From assembly GCF_000820185.1 (NCBI RefSeq), contig NZ_CDCA01000036.1, positions 186,786 to 250,785 on the forward strand: a stretch of 64,000 nucleotides of DNA, read 5' to 3'. Origin of the DNA: Aeromonas tecta (GTDB lineage: Bacteria > Pseudomonadota > Gammaproteobacteria > Enterobacterales > Aeromonadaceae). The notes beneath the pieces were generated by a model. It was not told the origin of the DNA and did not search any database. It saw only the letters and a program-made list of their open reading frames with translations. Each line of letters starts with the position of its first letter. Within the stretch, counting starts at the first letter, position 1. The position numbers and the translations under genes were made by a program. Of this stretch, positions 18,238 to 27,982 are shown one piece after another.

Positions 18238-18780
18238 TCAGTGGTAGTCCAGCGAATAGATGAGATCCGCCGAGACCAGACCTGCACCAACCGCGCCCGT
18301 GGCGACATACTGGGCGCTGTAATAGAGGGTGGCCGTCCCGGTACCGCTGAAATTGACCAGGGAGTTGTTGGTATTGGTGCGAAGGTCGATGGCCGTGCTG
18401 TTAGCCGACAGGATCTGCACCTCCACATTCTGGGCCGGGTTCTTGCCGCCCGCAGCGACCGCCTTGTTGGTCAGGTTGCCCGTGGCTTGGGCTACCCCGA
18501 CATTCTCAAAGTAGGCTCGTACCGATCCCGTGACCGGGCAGCTGGTGAGCGCGAGGTTGAAGCCTGTCGCCCCTGCGGTCTGGCCTATGCTGGTCAACGC
18601 ATTGGTACTGACGGTAGGCAGGGTCACGATAGCCGAGGCGCTACCACCATTGACGGCGATGGCGCAGGTACCGGCGGTCACTTCCCCGTTGATGGTAATG
18701 GTACCGTTGAAGGCCGCAACGGGGACCGATACTAGTCCGCCCATCGCGAGTGCAAGCATAACGAGAGCATTCGTCTTCAT
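18238..18780 (-). CDS. Major fimbrial pilin (type 1-like subunit)
   Basis: The 180-residue pilin has a signal peptide (cleavage near Val-Ala-Ala, residue 23) and the N-terminal donor strand FNGTITINGEVTAGTC. A disulfide pair is visible at Cys39 and Cys81, and the C-terminal beta-strand ends ADLIYSLDYH, with the penultimate Tyr typical of chaperone-usher subunits. The ATG at 18780 has a strong GGAGG at 6 bp. An overlapping ATG 12 bp upstream is rejected because it lies within that Shine-Dalgarno sequence. First gene of the operon; the 255-bp region upstream (18781-19035) must hold its promoter. Confidence 0.9.
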   Translation of the reverse strand: MKTNALVMLALAMGGLVSVPVAAFNGTITINGEVTAGTCAIAVNGGSASAIVTLPTVSTNALTSIGQTAGATGFNLALTSCPVTGSVRAYFENVGVAQATGNLTNKAVAAGGKNPAQNVEVQILSANSTAIDLRTNTNNSLVNFSGTGTATLYYSAQYVATGAVGAGLVSADLIYSLDYH

Positions 18781-19035
18781 CACAACCTCCATTTACCCTG
18801 AGTGCCGCTGGCGACTGCCATGTCCCTGCCAGCGTTATATCCCTTCTCTTACAATGGGTTTCATTCAACAACCAACCACTAGTGATGTATTAGTAAATAG
18901 CACAGGCTAGTCAAACCTGCTCGCTGCCGGACAACATCTTTCTCCGACGCCCTTGTCCAGAGCGACGGACAGCCCGACGGGAATGTGGCATCATTTTCCC
19001 CCTAAAATCTCATCCACCTTCTCGATGGAGCCGCC

Positions 19036-19863
19036 ATGCGCCGCTTGTTTTTCTTCGTTTTGCTGCTCGGCAGCACCCAGCTCTATGCCGAGCCCGGCTT
19101 CATCAGCCGGCTGCTCAATCACCCTGTGCCCGGTGGCGTGGCCGTGGTCTCGCTGGGGGATAGTGCCCAGGCCCCCAGCGCCCGTTATCAGGACAAGCCG
19201 GTGCTGGTGGTGCGGGAAGAGGGACGTCATTGGATAGCCATCGTCGGCATCCCGCTCAAGAGCGCGACCGGCCCCCATCAGCTGACGGTGAATGATGGCC
19301 GCAAGCTCAGCTTCCAGGTCGGCGACAAGCACTATCGCGAACAGCACATCAAGTTGAAGAACAGCCGTCAGGTCAATCCGCTGGCCGAGGACATGGTGCG
19401 CATCAATCGCGAACTGGCCGAACAGACCAAGGCCTATCAGACCTTCAGCCCCACCCAACCCAGCAACCTGCTGTTTGACAAACCGGTCAACGGCCCGCTC
19501 TCCAGCCCGTTTGGCCTGCGCCGCTTCTTCAACGGCGAGGAGCGCAACCCCCACTCGGGTCTGGACTTCGCGGTCGGCGCCGGCACCCCCATCAAGGCGC
19601 CGGCGGCGGGCAGGGTGATCCTGATCGGCAACTACTTCTTCAATGGCAACACGGTATTTGTTGACCACGGTCAGGGGCTGATCAGCATGTTCTGCCACAT
19701 GTCCAAGATCGATGTGAAGCTGGGTCAGAGCCTGCTACGGGGCGGTATCGTCGGCCGGGTCGGTGCCACCGGTCGCGCCACTGGTCCCCACATGCACTGG
19801 AACGTCAGCCTCAACGATGCCCGTGTCGACCCCGCCATCTTTATCGGCGCCTTCAAGCCCTGA
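19036..19863 (+). CDS. M23-family peptidase (LytM domain), periplasmic
   Basis: This 275-residue exported protein has a signal peptide (about 1-18) and an N-terminal beta-rich region (about 20-100). Its C-terminal M23/LytM zinc endopeptidase domain (about 150-270) carries all metal ligands: HSGLD (His173, Asp177) and PHMHW (His252/His254), plus His221. It is therefore probably an active peptidoglycan endopeptidase or amidase activator rather than a degenerate EnvC-type domain. RBS GGAG lies 5 bp before the ATG. It is divergent from the fimbrial operon and followed by a terminator. Confidence 0.9.
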   Translation: MRRLFFFVLLLGSTQLYAEPGFISRLLNHPVPGGVAVVSLGDSAQAPSARYQDKPVLVVREEGRHWIAIVGIPLKSATGPHQLTVNDGRKLSFQVGDKHYREQHIKLKNSRQVNPLAEDMVRINRELAEQTKAYQTFSPTQPSNLLFDKPVNGPLSSPFGLRRFFNGEERNPHSGLDFAVGAGTPIKAPAAGRVILIGNYFFNGNTVFVDHGQGLISMFCHMSKIDVKLGQSLLRGGIVGRVGATGRATGPHMHWNVSLNDARVDPAIFIGAFKP

Positions 19864-19883
19864 TAAGACTCGCTCATGCATGC

Positions 19884-19914
19884 AGAAGAGGCAGCCTGGG
19901 CTGCCTCTTCTTGT
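19884..19914. terminator. Terminator after M23 peptidase gene
   Basis: AGAAGAGGCAG / CTGCCTCTTCT stem with a 6-base loop, followed by a T-rich stretch. It lies between the convergent M23 peptidase and MATE genes. Confidence 0.88.
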
Positions 19915-19961
19915 TTGTTTGCGGAGTGGTCAACGCCGGCCAGCCATGGACCAAGCGCTAT

Positions 19962-21299
19962 TTAGCTCGAACTGGCATGCAGACCCGCCTCCTTGCGCAT
20001 GGCTCGCCACATCACCAGCACCAGCACTGTGCTGCAGGTCGGCAACGCCAGCCAGACTCCGGATACCCCCCACAGGGAGGAGAAGCCCCACAGGAAGCCA
20101 CCGATCAACACCAGCTTGCCACCGGTGAGCAGGGAGGCGATGCGGGCCCGGTTGATGGCCTGGAAGTAAGTCGCCCCCACCAGCAGCAAACCTTCCATTG
20201 GCAGACCCCAGAAGTAGAGCCAGATGCCGAGGGTCGCCACCGGCAACAGGGCCGCGTTATCCCCTGCAAACAGATAAACCACTGCCTCAGGCCACAGATA
20301 GAGCGGGATCATGCCGCACAAGGCCACCACCATGGTTACTCCTAGCGCAAGGTTACGAATTCTCAGCACCCGCTGCCATTGCCCGGCCCCGGCGTTGAAG
20401 CTGGCGATGGGCTGGATGCCCATGGCGATCCCCTCGAAGATGAGGTAGAAGAAGGCCTCGCTGTAGCTGATGACCCCATAGGCGGCCACGTGCAGCGAAC
20501 TGCCGACCGATAGCAGCGCCTTGTTGTGCAGCGCCAGCACCACCGAGAGGTAGAGGTACATCAGGAAGCTCGACACCCCGAGTCGCAGGGTCTCACCCAT
20601 CAATCGCCAGTCCGGCACCAGCGTATCCCAGCGAATGCGCAACTGGCTGCGGGGGGTGAAGAAGTGCCACAGGCAGAGCCCGCCGGTCACCGCCTGGGAG
20701 AGCATGGTGGCAATGGCCGCCCCCGCCAGCCCCCAGGGGATCACCACCATCAGCAGGTAGTCGAGCAAGACGTTGAGCACGCCGCCCCCGACCAGGATCC
20801 AAGTCGTCAGACCGGGTCGTCCATCGTTGCGCAGCAGGGCAGTGAACGCCATGGAGAGCACCGCGAAGGTTCCGAGCCAGGAGTACCACTGCAGGTAGGC
20901 GAAGCCGGCATCGAAGATAACCCCCTCGGCCCCCATCCAGGCCAGCATGGCGGCGCCATAGCGGATGCCGATAAAGGCGAGCACGGCAGACGCTATCAAC
21001 ACCATCACCAGTGCATTGCCGACGATATGGCGTGCCTTTGCCTGCTCCCCTTTGCCGAGATAGAAGGACGCCAGCGACGAGGAGCCCATGCCAATCAAGG
21101 CCCCCACCGCGTAGAGCACGGCGCAGATGGGATAGGCCAGCATCATGCCCGCCAGCCCGTCTTGCCCCAGAATATGACCGACGAAGATGCCATCTATGGT
21201 GACATAGACGCCGGTGACCAGCATGGCGGCCACCGTCGGCGTGACATAACGCAGGAAGAGGCGAGAAAGGGGCGCCGTGCCCAGATCGAGGGTGGACAT
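19962..21299 (-). CDS. MATE-family multidrug/cation efflux transporter
   Basis: The 445-residue inner-membrane protein has twelve predicted hydrophobic helices arranged as two MatE repeats. The N-terminal repeat starts LFLRYVTPTVAAMLVTGVYVTIDGIFVGHILG, a typical MATE opening. Such proteins export cationic compounds in exchange for Na+ or H+. The ATG at 21299 is chosen because it places the first helix about 20 residues in; the ribosome binding site is weak. Divergent from mscM. The substrate is not inferable. Confidence 0.88.
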   Translation of the reverse strand: MSTLDLGTAPLSRLFLRYVTPTVAAMLVTGVYVTIDGIFVGHILGQDGLAGMMLAYPICAVLYAVGALIGMGSSSLASFYLGKGEQAKARHIVGNALVMVLIASAVLAFIGIRYGAAMLAWMGAEGVIFDAGFAYLQWYSWLGTFAVLSMAFTALLRNDGRPGLTTWILVGGGVLNVLLDYLLMVVIPWGLAGAAIATMLSQAVTGGLCLWHFFTPRSQLRIRWDTLVPDWRLMGETLRLGVSSFLMYLYLSVVLALHNKALLSVGSSLHVAAYGVISYSEAFFYLIFEGIAMGIQPIASFNAGAGQWQRVLRIRNLALGVTMVVALCGMIPLYLWPEAVVYLFAGDNAALLPVATLGIWLYFWGLPMEGLLLVGATYFQAINRARIASLLTGGKLVLIGGFLWGFSSLWGVSGVWLALPTCSTVLVLVMWRAMRKEAGLHASSS

Positions 21300-21454
21300 A
21301 AGATGCTCTGCAGCAGGGGAAATGAGCGGGATAATAGCCAAACAAGGCCCTGTTAGCCCGTTATTTATGTTGCGAATCATTAATATGGAAGACTTTACCC
21401 GCCCAGGCCCCTGCTTTAGGCTAGGGCGACTTCTCATGAACGGAAACGTGCGCC

Positions 21455-24400
21455 ATGTTGCAACGCCTGCTCTGTCTGATGCTCTGTCTCAGCCTGCTCC
21501 CCTTTTTCGCCCAGGCCGATGATGCCATCACTCAGGTTGAGGAACTGCTGCAGAGCGTGCCCAAGGCCGATGCTCCTGAAAACCAGAAACTGCGGGAGAG
21601 CTACCAGCAGGCGCTGCAGTATGCCCGGGATGCCCAGCGTTACCGGGAACAGGCCAAGGCCTATCAGCAGCTCCTCATCGACTACCCCAAGGAGTCGGCT
21701 CGCCTCAAGGAGAGCCTGCACAACTACCAGCCCCAGTCCCGTCCTCCGCTCTCCTCCCTGAAAGAAGAGGCGCTGAGCCAGGCCATCAGCCTGAGCAGCA
21801 ACCGCCAACTCAACCTGCGCAAGGAGCGCCAGGCAGTCACCGACGGCCTCAATCAGCTGGAGAGCACCGGCCAGGAGTATCACCTGCGGGTCGATGAGCT
21901 GCGCAAGCAGCTGCAACAGACCCGTGCCCTGCTCGATCGCCTGAGCTTTAGCAGCGAATCGGATCGTCTGCAGGAGGCCCAGCAGCTGGCGGCCAGGCTC
22001 AAGGAGCAGAGCCTGTCTGACCGGATCCAGATGCTGGAGCTGGAGCAGCTCTCCGCCCAGCAACGCAACGATCTCGGCAAGCTGAAGCTGCAAGAGCTCA
22101 ACCTCGCCATCACCGATGAGGATGAGTGGCAAGCCAGCCTGCTGACCCAGCAGAACCAGTTGCGGCGGGAGAAAACCGAGCAGGCACTGGCCGAGAGCGA
22201 GCGACTGCGCAAGCAGCTCACCTCGGACTTGCCCCTGCTGCAGGAGCAGCAACAGCAGAACCAGGCGCTCTCCATCCAGCTCGGTGCGCTGGAGGATCAG
22301 ATTGAGCGGGTGCAGGACGAACAGCGCGGCATCGATCAATCTCTGTCCGGCCTGAACGATCTGGTCAATTCGGTGCGCGAACAACTGGAGTGGTTGCAGA
22401 TCAGCAACGCCTATGGCGAGAACCTGCGCAGCAAGCTGGCCGATCTGCCCGCCTACTTCCCGCTGGATATGCTGGAATCCGCCATCGTCAAGGCGCGCAT
22501 GGCCAAGTATCAGTACGAGACCGAGCAGGATGCGCTCAAGGATCCGGCCCAGGTGCGCAACAACCTGCTCGGCAACGACGGGGTGACCCTTGACAGAGCC
22601 CAGCGCTCGGTGCTCGACAACCTGCTCAAGGCCAGACGGCAACTGCTGACTCGCCTCAACGAGGCCTCCGATACCCTGATCCAGGAGCAGACTCGCCTCA
22701 AGCTGCTCTACAGTCGCCAGAACAGCAAGATCGACGAGATCCGCGAGATCAGCGCCAGCCACCTGTTCTGGATGCCGGATGTGCGCCCCTTGAGCCCGGC
22801 CGTGCTGCTCGGCATCCCCGCCGCACTGGGACTGGCACTCGATCCCGCCAACTGGCTGCAACTGCCAAGAGCCATCGCCGACAACAGCCCCATGAGTCTG
22901 ACCCTGGCCGGGATAGGTCTGCTGGTACTGGCCTGGTGCTGGGTGAAACTGGCCCGTCACCTGACCCAATACAGCCAGTACATAGCCCCGCGTATCGGCA
23001 AGGTGACCCAGGACAAATTCAGTCTCACCAGCCGGCTGCTGATGCGCTCCCTGCTCGCCGCCCTGCCCCTGCCCGCTATGGTCGTGATGGTGCACGGTCT
23101 GCTGGACAGTGCCTGGCAATATCCGTTCGCGGTGGCGGTGGCCCGCGGCCTCGGCGAGATCTGGTTCCTGCTGCTGGCATTGCTGGTCGCCCGTCATCTC
23201 ACCCTGGACAACGGGATCCTGATCCTGCATTTTCGCTGGCAAAAAGAGCGGGTACAGCGGGTATGGGGCCAGTTCCGCACCCTGCTGCTGGTGCTGATCC
23301 CCTGTTTCTTCGTGCAGGGCATGGCGAGCAGCTATCAGGAGCATGCCTTCTACGACACCCTGGGTCGACTGGCCTTCACCGTCGGCGCGCTCTGGCTCTT
23401 GCTGTTCTTCGCTCGCCTCAATCGGGAGAAGCTGCCGCTCACCTGGGGCCAGGCCGACATGAGCAAGCCGCACCTGTTGCACCACTTCATCTGGAACGGC
23501 CTGATGCTGGCCCCGCTGCTGGCGGTGCTCGGCTCCCTGTTTGGCTACTTCTATACCTCCCGCATCCTGCTGCGCCAGCTCGAGCTGAGCCTGCTGATGG
23601 GGCTGGGTTGCCTGCTCGCCTACTACCTGGCCCATCGCTGGATGCTGATCCAGCGCCGCCGCCTCGCCTTCGATCGCGCCAAGCACAAGCGGGCCGAGAT
23701 CCTGGCCCAGCGGGAGCGGGATGAGGATGATTTGAGCTCCGAGATCCCCGATGCGGTGGAAGAACCGGAGCTGGACTTGGACATCATCAGCGCCCAGTCG
23801 TTGGGGCTGGTGCGGACCCTGCTGATGCTGGGTTTCACCATGCTGGTGGTGGTGCAATGGTCCGATCTCAACTCGGCCTTCAGCTTCCTGAGCAACATCG
23901 AGGTGTGGCAGGTGAGTAGCAAGGTGGCCGGCATCGAGCAGCTCTCCGCCATCACCCTGCAGGATCTGATGCTGACCGCCTTCGTCTTCATCCTGACCGT
24001 GGTCACCGCCCGCAACCTGCCGGGGCTGATGGAGCTCAGCCTGCTCCAGCACCTGAGTCTCTCCCCTGGCACCGGCTTCGCCCTGACCACGGTCAGCAAG
24101 TATCTGGTGCTGCTGATTGGGGCCCTCACCGGCTTCTCCATGCTCGGCATCGACTGGTCCAAGACCCAGTGGCTGGTGGCGGCACTCTCGGTGGGACTTG
24201 GCTTCGGCCTGCAGGAAATCTTCGCGAACTTCGTCTCCGGCCTCATCATCCTGTTCGAGAAACCGATCCGGCTCGGCGACACCGTCACCATTCGCGATCT
24301 GACCGGGACAGTCACCAAGATCAAGACCCGCGCCACCACGATCGTGGACTGGGATCGAAAGGAGATCATCGTCCCCAACAAGGCCTTCATCACCGAGCAG

Positions 24401-24727
24401 TTCATCAACTGGTCTCTGTCTGATGCCATCACCCGGGTCAAGTTGCGCATCCGCATCGGCCTGACCCAGGAGCCCAAGCGGGTGCAGCAACTGCTGGAGC
24501 AGTGCGTGCGTGAATCCACCCTGGTGCTGGATACCCCGACCCCTGAGGTATTCCTCATCGAATTCACCGACTCGGCCCTCATCTACGAGATCCGGCTCTA
24601 CGTCAACAACATGGATCACCGGATGCCGATCACCCATGAGGTCCATTCGCTGATCCTGGAAAAACTACATCAGCTGGGCATGCACCTGCCACACCAGCAG
24701 ATCGATATCAGGATGAGTCGGGGCTGA
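21455..24727 (+). CDS. mscM: Large MscS-family mechanosensitive channel (MscM/MscK type)
   Basis: This multi-domain inner-membrane channel releases solutes on hypo-osmotic shock. The 1090-residue product has a signal peptide (about 1-21) and a long periplasmic coiled-coil porin-like domain (about 25-440), which is very Gln/Leu/Glu-rich. Several membrane helices (about 445-820) and a C-terminal MscS pore/beta domain follow, with GLGFGLQEIFANFVSG and DWDRKEIIVPNK. Length and order match E. coli MscM (YjeP) and MscK; distinguishing the two needs alignment. Upstream is the divergent MATE gene, and ugpQ follows after 26 bp. Confidence 0.85.
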   Translation: MLQRLLCLMLCLSLLPFFAQADDAITQVEELLQSVPKADAPENQKLRESYQQALQYARDAQRYREQAKAYQQLLIDYPKESARLKESLHNYQPQSRPPLSSLKEEALSQAISLSSNRQLNLRKERQAVTDGLNQLESTGQEYHLRVDELRKQLQQTRALLDRLSFSSESDRLQEAQQLAARLKEQSLSDRIQMLELEQLSAQQRNDLGKLKLQELNLAITDEDEWQASLLTQQNQLRREKTEQALAESERLRKQLTSDLPLLQEQQQQNQALSIQLGALEDQIERVQDEQRGIDQSLSGLNDLVNSVREQLEWLQISNAYGENLRSKLADLPAYFPLDMLESAIVKARMAKYQYETEQDALKDPAQVRNNLLGNDGVTLDRAQRSVLDNLLKARRQLLTRLNEASDTLIQEQTRLKLLYSRQNSKIDEIREISASHLFWMPDVRPLSPAVLLGIPAALGLALDPANWLQLPRAIADNSPMSLTLAGIGLLVLAWCWVKLARHLTQYSQYIAPRIGKVTQDKFSLTSRLLMRSLLAALPLPAMVVMVHGLLDSAWQYPFAVAVARGLGEIWFLLLALLVARHLTLDNGILILHFRWQKERVQRVWGQFRTLLLVLIPCFFVQGMASSYQEHAFYDTLGRLAFTVGALWLLLFFARLNREKLPLTWGQADMSKPHLLHHFIWNGLMLAPLLAVLGSLFGYFYTSRILLRQLELSLLMGLGCLLAYYLAHRWMLIQRRRLAFDRAKHKRAEILAQRERDEDDLSSEIPDAVEEPELDLDIISAQSLGLVRTLLMLGFTMLVVVQWSDLNSAFSFLSNIEVWQVSSKVAGIEQLSAITLQDLMLTAFVFILTVVTARNLPGLMELSLLQHLSLSPGTGFALTTVSKYLVLLIGALTGFSMLGIDWSKTQWLVAALSVGLGFGLQEIFANFVSGLIILFEKPIRLGDTVTIRDLTGTVTKIKTRATTIVDWDRKEIIVPNKAFITEQFINWSLSDAITRVKLRIRIGLTQEPKRVQQLLEQCVRESTLVLDTPTPEVFLIEFTDSALIYEIRLYVNNMDHRMPITHEVHSLILEKLHQLGMHLPHQQIDIRMSRG

Positions 24728-24753
24728 GCCCAGGCAACAACAGGAGCCATACC

Positions 24754-25431
24754 ATGCAGATCATTGCCCACAGGGGCGCCAGCGGACTGGCGCCGGAGAA
24801 CACCCTCAGGGCGATGGCCCTGGCCATCGAACTCGGCGCCAGCGCCATCGAACTCGATGTACAGTGGGCCGACGGCGAGTTGTGGGTCTTCCACGACAGG
24901 CGCCTTGAGCGTTGTACCAATGGCCACGGCGTGCTCAGCGCACAGTCCCGCGCCTATTTGAGTAGCCTGGATGCCGGTCAGGGGGAGCAGATCCCGACCC
25001 TGTGGCAAGTGATGGCCCTGATTGCTGGGCGCTGCGAGCTGCACATCGAACTCAAGGGCCCCCAGACCGCCGAGCCGGTAGCGGCGCTGACCCGCCGCGC
25101 CGAGTCAGAACTTGGTTTTCGTCCGGCCCAGTGGGTCATCTCCTCCTTCCATCACCCTGAGCTGGCACACTTTGCCCAACTGCGGCCAGAGCTGCGCCTC
25201 GGCGCATTGACCGCCAACTTGCCGTTGCAGCATGCCCAGTTTGCCGAGCAGTTGGGCGCCTGGTCGCTCAATTGCGATGTGGATTTTGTCGATGCGGAGC
25301 TGGTGGCGGATGCCCACCGACGAGGGTTAAGGGTTCTGGTCTATACCGTCGATGAGGTGACCGACCGGGACACACTCGCAGCCATGGGTGTCGATGGCAT
25401 CTTTACCAACCGACCAGATCGATTCAGCTGA
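24754..25431 (+). CDS. ugpQ: Glycerophosphodiester phosphodiesterase
   Basis: It hydrolyses glycerophosphodiesters to glycerol-3-phosphate and an alcohol in the cytoplasm (no signal peptide). The 225-residue TIM barrel shows HRGASGLAPENTL (first catalytic His), AIELDVQ (metal Glu/Asp), FHD (second catalytic His) and HIELK (metal Glu), all intact. Length and motifs fit the short UgpQ type rather than periplasmic GlpQ. RBS GGAG lies 7 bp before the ATG. It follows mscM by 26 bp, so the two are probably cotranscribed. Confidence 0.9.
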   Translation: MQIIAHRGASGLAPENTLRAMALAIELGASAIELDVQWADGELWVFHDRRLERCTNGHGVLSAQSRAYLSSLDAGQGEQIPTLWQVMALIAGRCELHIELKGPQTAEPVAALTRRAESELGFRPAQWVISSFHHPELAHFAQLRPELRLGALTANLPLQHAQFAEQLGAWSLNCDVDFVDAELVADAHRRGLRVLVYTVDEVTDRDTLAAMGVDGIFTNRPDRFS

Positions 25432-25496
25432 GTATCGGCGCGGCCTGGCGGGCCATTGGGAGGTGAAAAAAAACATAAAATTCGTGCGCATCGGGA

Positions 25497-25523
25497 TATA
25501 TAAAGTGCCAGTTCGGCCGATAC
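25497..25523 (+). promoter_or_regulatory. Possible FliA (sigma28) promoter of the dCache chemoreceptor
   Basis: GCCGATAC at 25516-25523 matches the sigma28 -10 consensus GCCGATAA at 7 of 8 positions. At the expected 11-bp spacing the -35 block reads TATATAAA, a partial match to TAAAGTTT; a perfect TAAA lies 4 bp closer. The site is 67 bp upstream of the chemoreceptor ATG. Confidence 0.4.
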
Positions 25524-25589
25524 ATAATTGGCCCATAACAATAACAGACACCACACAGATCTCAGATTGACGCTCACAAGGATGTACAC

Positions 25590-27467
25590 ATGAATCTATC
25601 CATCAAGAACAAACTGGTCCTCGCCATCGGGGCCATCATTCTGGTCATCACCGGCCTGCAGGTCTGGTACAACACCTCCCAACTGCGCAGCGAGACCCAA
25701 CGGCTGATCTGGAGCTTCATCGACGACAGCTCCGCCGCCAACGTGAAGGGGATCTCCCGCTGGCTGGATGCCCGCGTCAGCATGGTGACCTCCACCAAGG
25801 AAGCCTTCGCCAAGGAAGACGAACCCATCAGCCATCTGGCCCAGTCCATGAACGCAGGCAACTTCGATCTGGTCTATGTGGGCACCAAGGATGGCAAGAT
25901 GATCCAGGGCAAGCCGACCGACTTGCCGGCTGGCTATGATCCGCGCCAGCGCCCCTGGTACAAGGACGCCATGGCGGCCGGCAAGCTCGCCATCACTCCC
26001 CCCTACGCCGACGCGGCCTCGGGCAACCTCATCATCACCATCGCCGAGCCCTTCAGCCGGGGTAACACCCAGGGGGTGATCGCCGGTGACGTCTCCATCG
26101 ATGGGCTGGTGCGCGATGTGCTGGCCATGAACTCCGAGGGCACCTACGCCATCCTGGTGGACAGCAATGGCACCATCATCGCCCACCCTGACAAGGCGCT
26201 GACCCTCAAGCCGGCCACCGCCCTCTCCCCCGAGCTGACGGCGGCCAAGGTCAACGAACTGGCCCATGACCACACCATCTCCGAGATGGCGATCAGCGGC
26301 AAAGCCAGCGTGTTCGATCTCACCGAGATCCCCAACACCAATTGGTACTTCGGCATCGTCGTTGACGAGGCGGTGGCCTACCAGTCCGTGTCGCGCATGG
26401 TCACCTCCGCCCTGTTGCAGGGGCTGCTGACCATCCTCATCGTCGCGGGTTTCTCCTACGTGGCCATCAACAGTTCCCTGGCACCGCTGAAAACCCTGGG
26501 AGATGCCATCGCGGATCTCTCCCGTGGCAATGGCGACTTGACCCGCCGCATCAAGATCGAGCGTGAAGACGAGGTCGGCACCGTCGCCAAGCACGTCAAC
26601 ACCTTCATCGAACGCATCCACGTGATGGTGCAGGACATCTCCAACTCCTCAGGTCAGCTGAACCAGCAGGCCAGGTCGTCCCACGACATGGCGGAGAAAT
26701 CTAACCAGGGGCTGGCCCGCCAGCAGAACGAGATCTCCCAGATAGCGACCGCGGTGCACGAGATGTCCGCCACCGCGGTGGAAGTGGCCAGCAACGCCGA
26801 GCAGACCGCCGATGCGGCGCGCAGCAGCTCCAGCAGTTGTGAACACGGCAAGCAGGTGATCGCCCGCAACCAGCGTTCCATCACGGATCTCGCCACCCAG
26901 GTCAAGCAGGCCTCCGGCATCATCCAGGAGCTGGAGAAGAACGCGCAGGAGATCAACACCATCCTCTCCACCATCCAGGGCATCGCCGAGCAGACCAACC
27001 TGCTGGCACTGAACGCCGCCATCGAGGCGGCCCGGGCCGGTGAACAGGGTCGCGGCTTTGCTGTGGTAGCCGACGAGGTGCGGGTACTGTCCCAGCGTAC
27101 CCACAGCTCCACCGTCGAGATCCGCAGCATGATAGAGACCCTGCAGCGCAATACCCAGGGCGCGGTCAGCACCATGCACGAGGGTCAGCTACTGGCGCAA
27201 AACAGCGTGGAAGATGCGAACGATGCCACCCAGGCGCTGGAGCAGATCACTACCTCCATCAACCAGATCTCCGACATGGCGACCCAGATCTCCAGTGCCG
27301 CCGAGGAGCAGCGGGCGGTGACCGACGAGGTCAGCCGCAACATCCAGGCGGTCAAGGACGTGTCTGACGAGCTGGCGGTGGATGCTGACAGCTCCCGCAA
27401 TCTGTCGGCCCAGCTTAAAAATATTTCAGGTGAACTGAACAACCAGGTCGGCATGTTCCGCATCTGA
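25590..27467 (+). CDS. Methyl-accepting chemotaxis protein with dCache sensor (amino-acid-type motif)
   Basis: The 625-residue chemoreceptor has TM1 (about 8-28), a periplasmic double-Cache domain (about 35-270), TM2 (about 278-300), HAMP (about 300-355) and the cytoplasmic signalling hairpin ([20 protein letters not shown]). Within the sensor, Tyr116, Arg121, Trp123, Tyr124, Tyr139, Asp141 and Asp167 ([11 protein letters not shown] ... PPYADAA ... GDVSID) reproduce the residue pattern described for amino-acid-binding dCache_1 domains. Amino acids are thus the likely ligand class. No C-terminal pentapeptide is present (ends VGMFRI). RBS AAGGAT precedes the ATG. A sigma28-like element upstream agrees with a chemotaxis role. 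Confidence 0.93.
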   Translation: MNLSIKNKLVLAIGAIILVITGLQVWYNTSQLRSETQRLIWSFIDDSSAANVKGISRWLDARVSMVTSTKEAFAKEDEPISHLAQSMNAGNFDLVYVGTKDGKMIQGKPTDLPAGYDPRQRPWYKDAMAAGKLAITPPYADAASGNLIITIAEPFSRGNTQGVIAGDVSIDGLVRDVLAMNSEGTYAILVDSNGTIIAHPDKALTLKPATALSPELTAAKVNELAHDHTISEMAISGKASVFDLTEIPNTNWYFGIVVDEAVAYQSVSRMVTSALLQGLLTILIVAGFSYVAINSSLAPLKTLGDAIADLSRGNGDLTRRIKIEREDEVGTVAKHVNTFIERIHVMVQDISNSSGQLNQQARSSHDMAEKSNQGLARQQNEISQIATAVHEMSATAVEVASNAEQTADAARSSSSSCEHGKQVIARNQRSITDLATQVKQASGIIQELEKNAQEINTILSTIQGIAEQTNLLALNAAIEAARAGEQGRGFAVVADEVRVLSQRTHSSTVEIRSMIETLQRNTQGAVSTMHEGQLLAQNSVEDANDATQALEQITTSINQISDMATQISSAAEEQRAVTDEVSRNIQAVKDVSDELAVDADSSRNLSAQLKNISGELNNQVGMFRI

Positions 27468-27481
27468 TCGGGTTACGAAAC

Positions 27482-27507
27482 AAAGGGGCCATCCAGGCCC
27501 CTTTTTT
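27482..27507 (+). terminator. Terminator after the dCache chemoreceptor
   Basis: AAAGGGGCC / GGCCCCTTT stem with a 5-base loop followed by a run of six T, directly downstream of the chemoreceptor stop. Confidence 0.9.
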
Positions 27508-27982
27508 CAATAAAACCTTTTTGTTTCAGTGGTTATAATCATCTTTCAACCCCCGCCCTGCTGTGATCCCGCTCTCCATTCAGGTAACATTCAGACGCAT
27601 ACGAGTCCCTCTCCAGTTATATTCGCATTACTTTTTTGAAGCCTTTGTGGCACAAGCACCATGCGAATAATTATTATTAAATATTTTTGATAAAAAACTT
27701 AAAAACTTTATGGGTAATACCTAAAAAGAGAGGCATTTCTCATTTTTTTGAAAGAAAACTACGTACAATCTTGGAGTTAAAACAATCAGAGCAATGATTA
27801 CGGCTGATCCTGATCACTGATGGATGGCGATAATGACGGCATTTTTATCCAAGGAATGGGGTAGTTGTAATAAAAACTACCGTTGCCAAGCACTAAAACA
27901 AACCAGTTTGACTTGCATCAAGCCTGAATTTTTTTCATAGAGCAAAATCGTGCCCAGCAAATCTATCCCTAAGGAGGCAGAT
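27508..27982 (+). promoter_or_regulatory. Long AT-rich frd upstream regulatory region
   Basis: This 475-bp stretch without a supported gene is far more AT-rich than its surroundings, especially 27650-27770. It holds an FNR-like dyad near the frdA start (annotated separately), an isolated TTGAT half-site at 27687-27691, and ATGGGTA at 27710-27716, the complement of a NarL-type heptamer. Its length and composition suit multi-factor control of an anaerobic operon. No small ORF with a convincing ribosome binding site was seen. Confidence 0.6.
27908..27921 (+). promoter_or_regulatory. FNR-like binding site upstream of frdA
   Basis: TTGAC-TTGC-ATCAA differs from the FNR consensus TTGAT-N4-ATCAA at one position. 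Its centre is 27914.5. A -10-like CAAAAT at 27943-27948 would put the start of transcription near 27956, i.e. the FNR site at about -41.5, the standard class II activator position. Confidence 0.6.

Noticed and set aside
12227..18780. Fimbrial region considered as a recently acquired island
   Set aside because: No integrase, insertion sequence, direct-repeat borders or clear base-composition break was visible by reading. A GC-skew or composition scan would be needed to reopen this.
21434..24646. A 1070-codon open frame on the minus strand opposite mscM
   Set aside because: It is fully antisense to a well-supported channel gene and has low-complexity Gln/His/Gly content typical of a shadow frame in GC-rich DNA.
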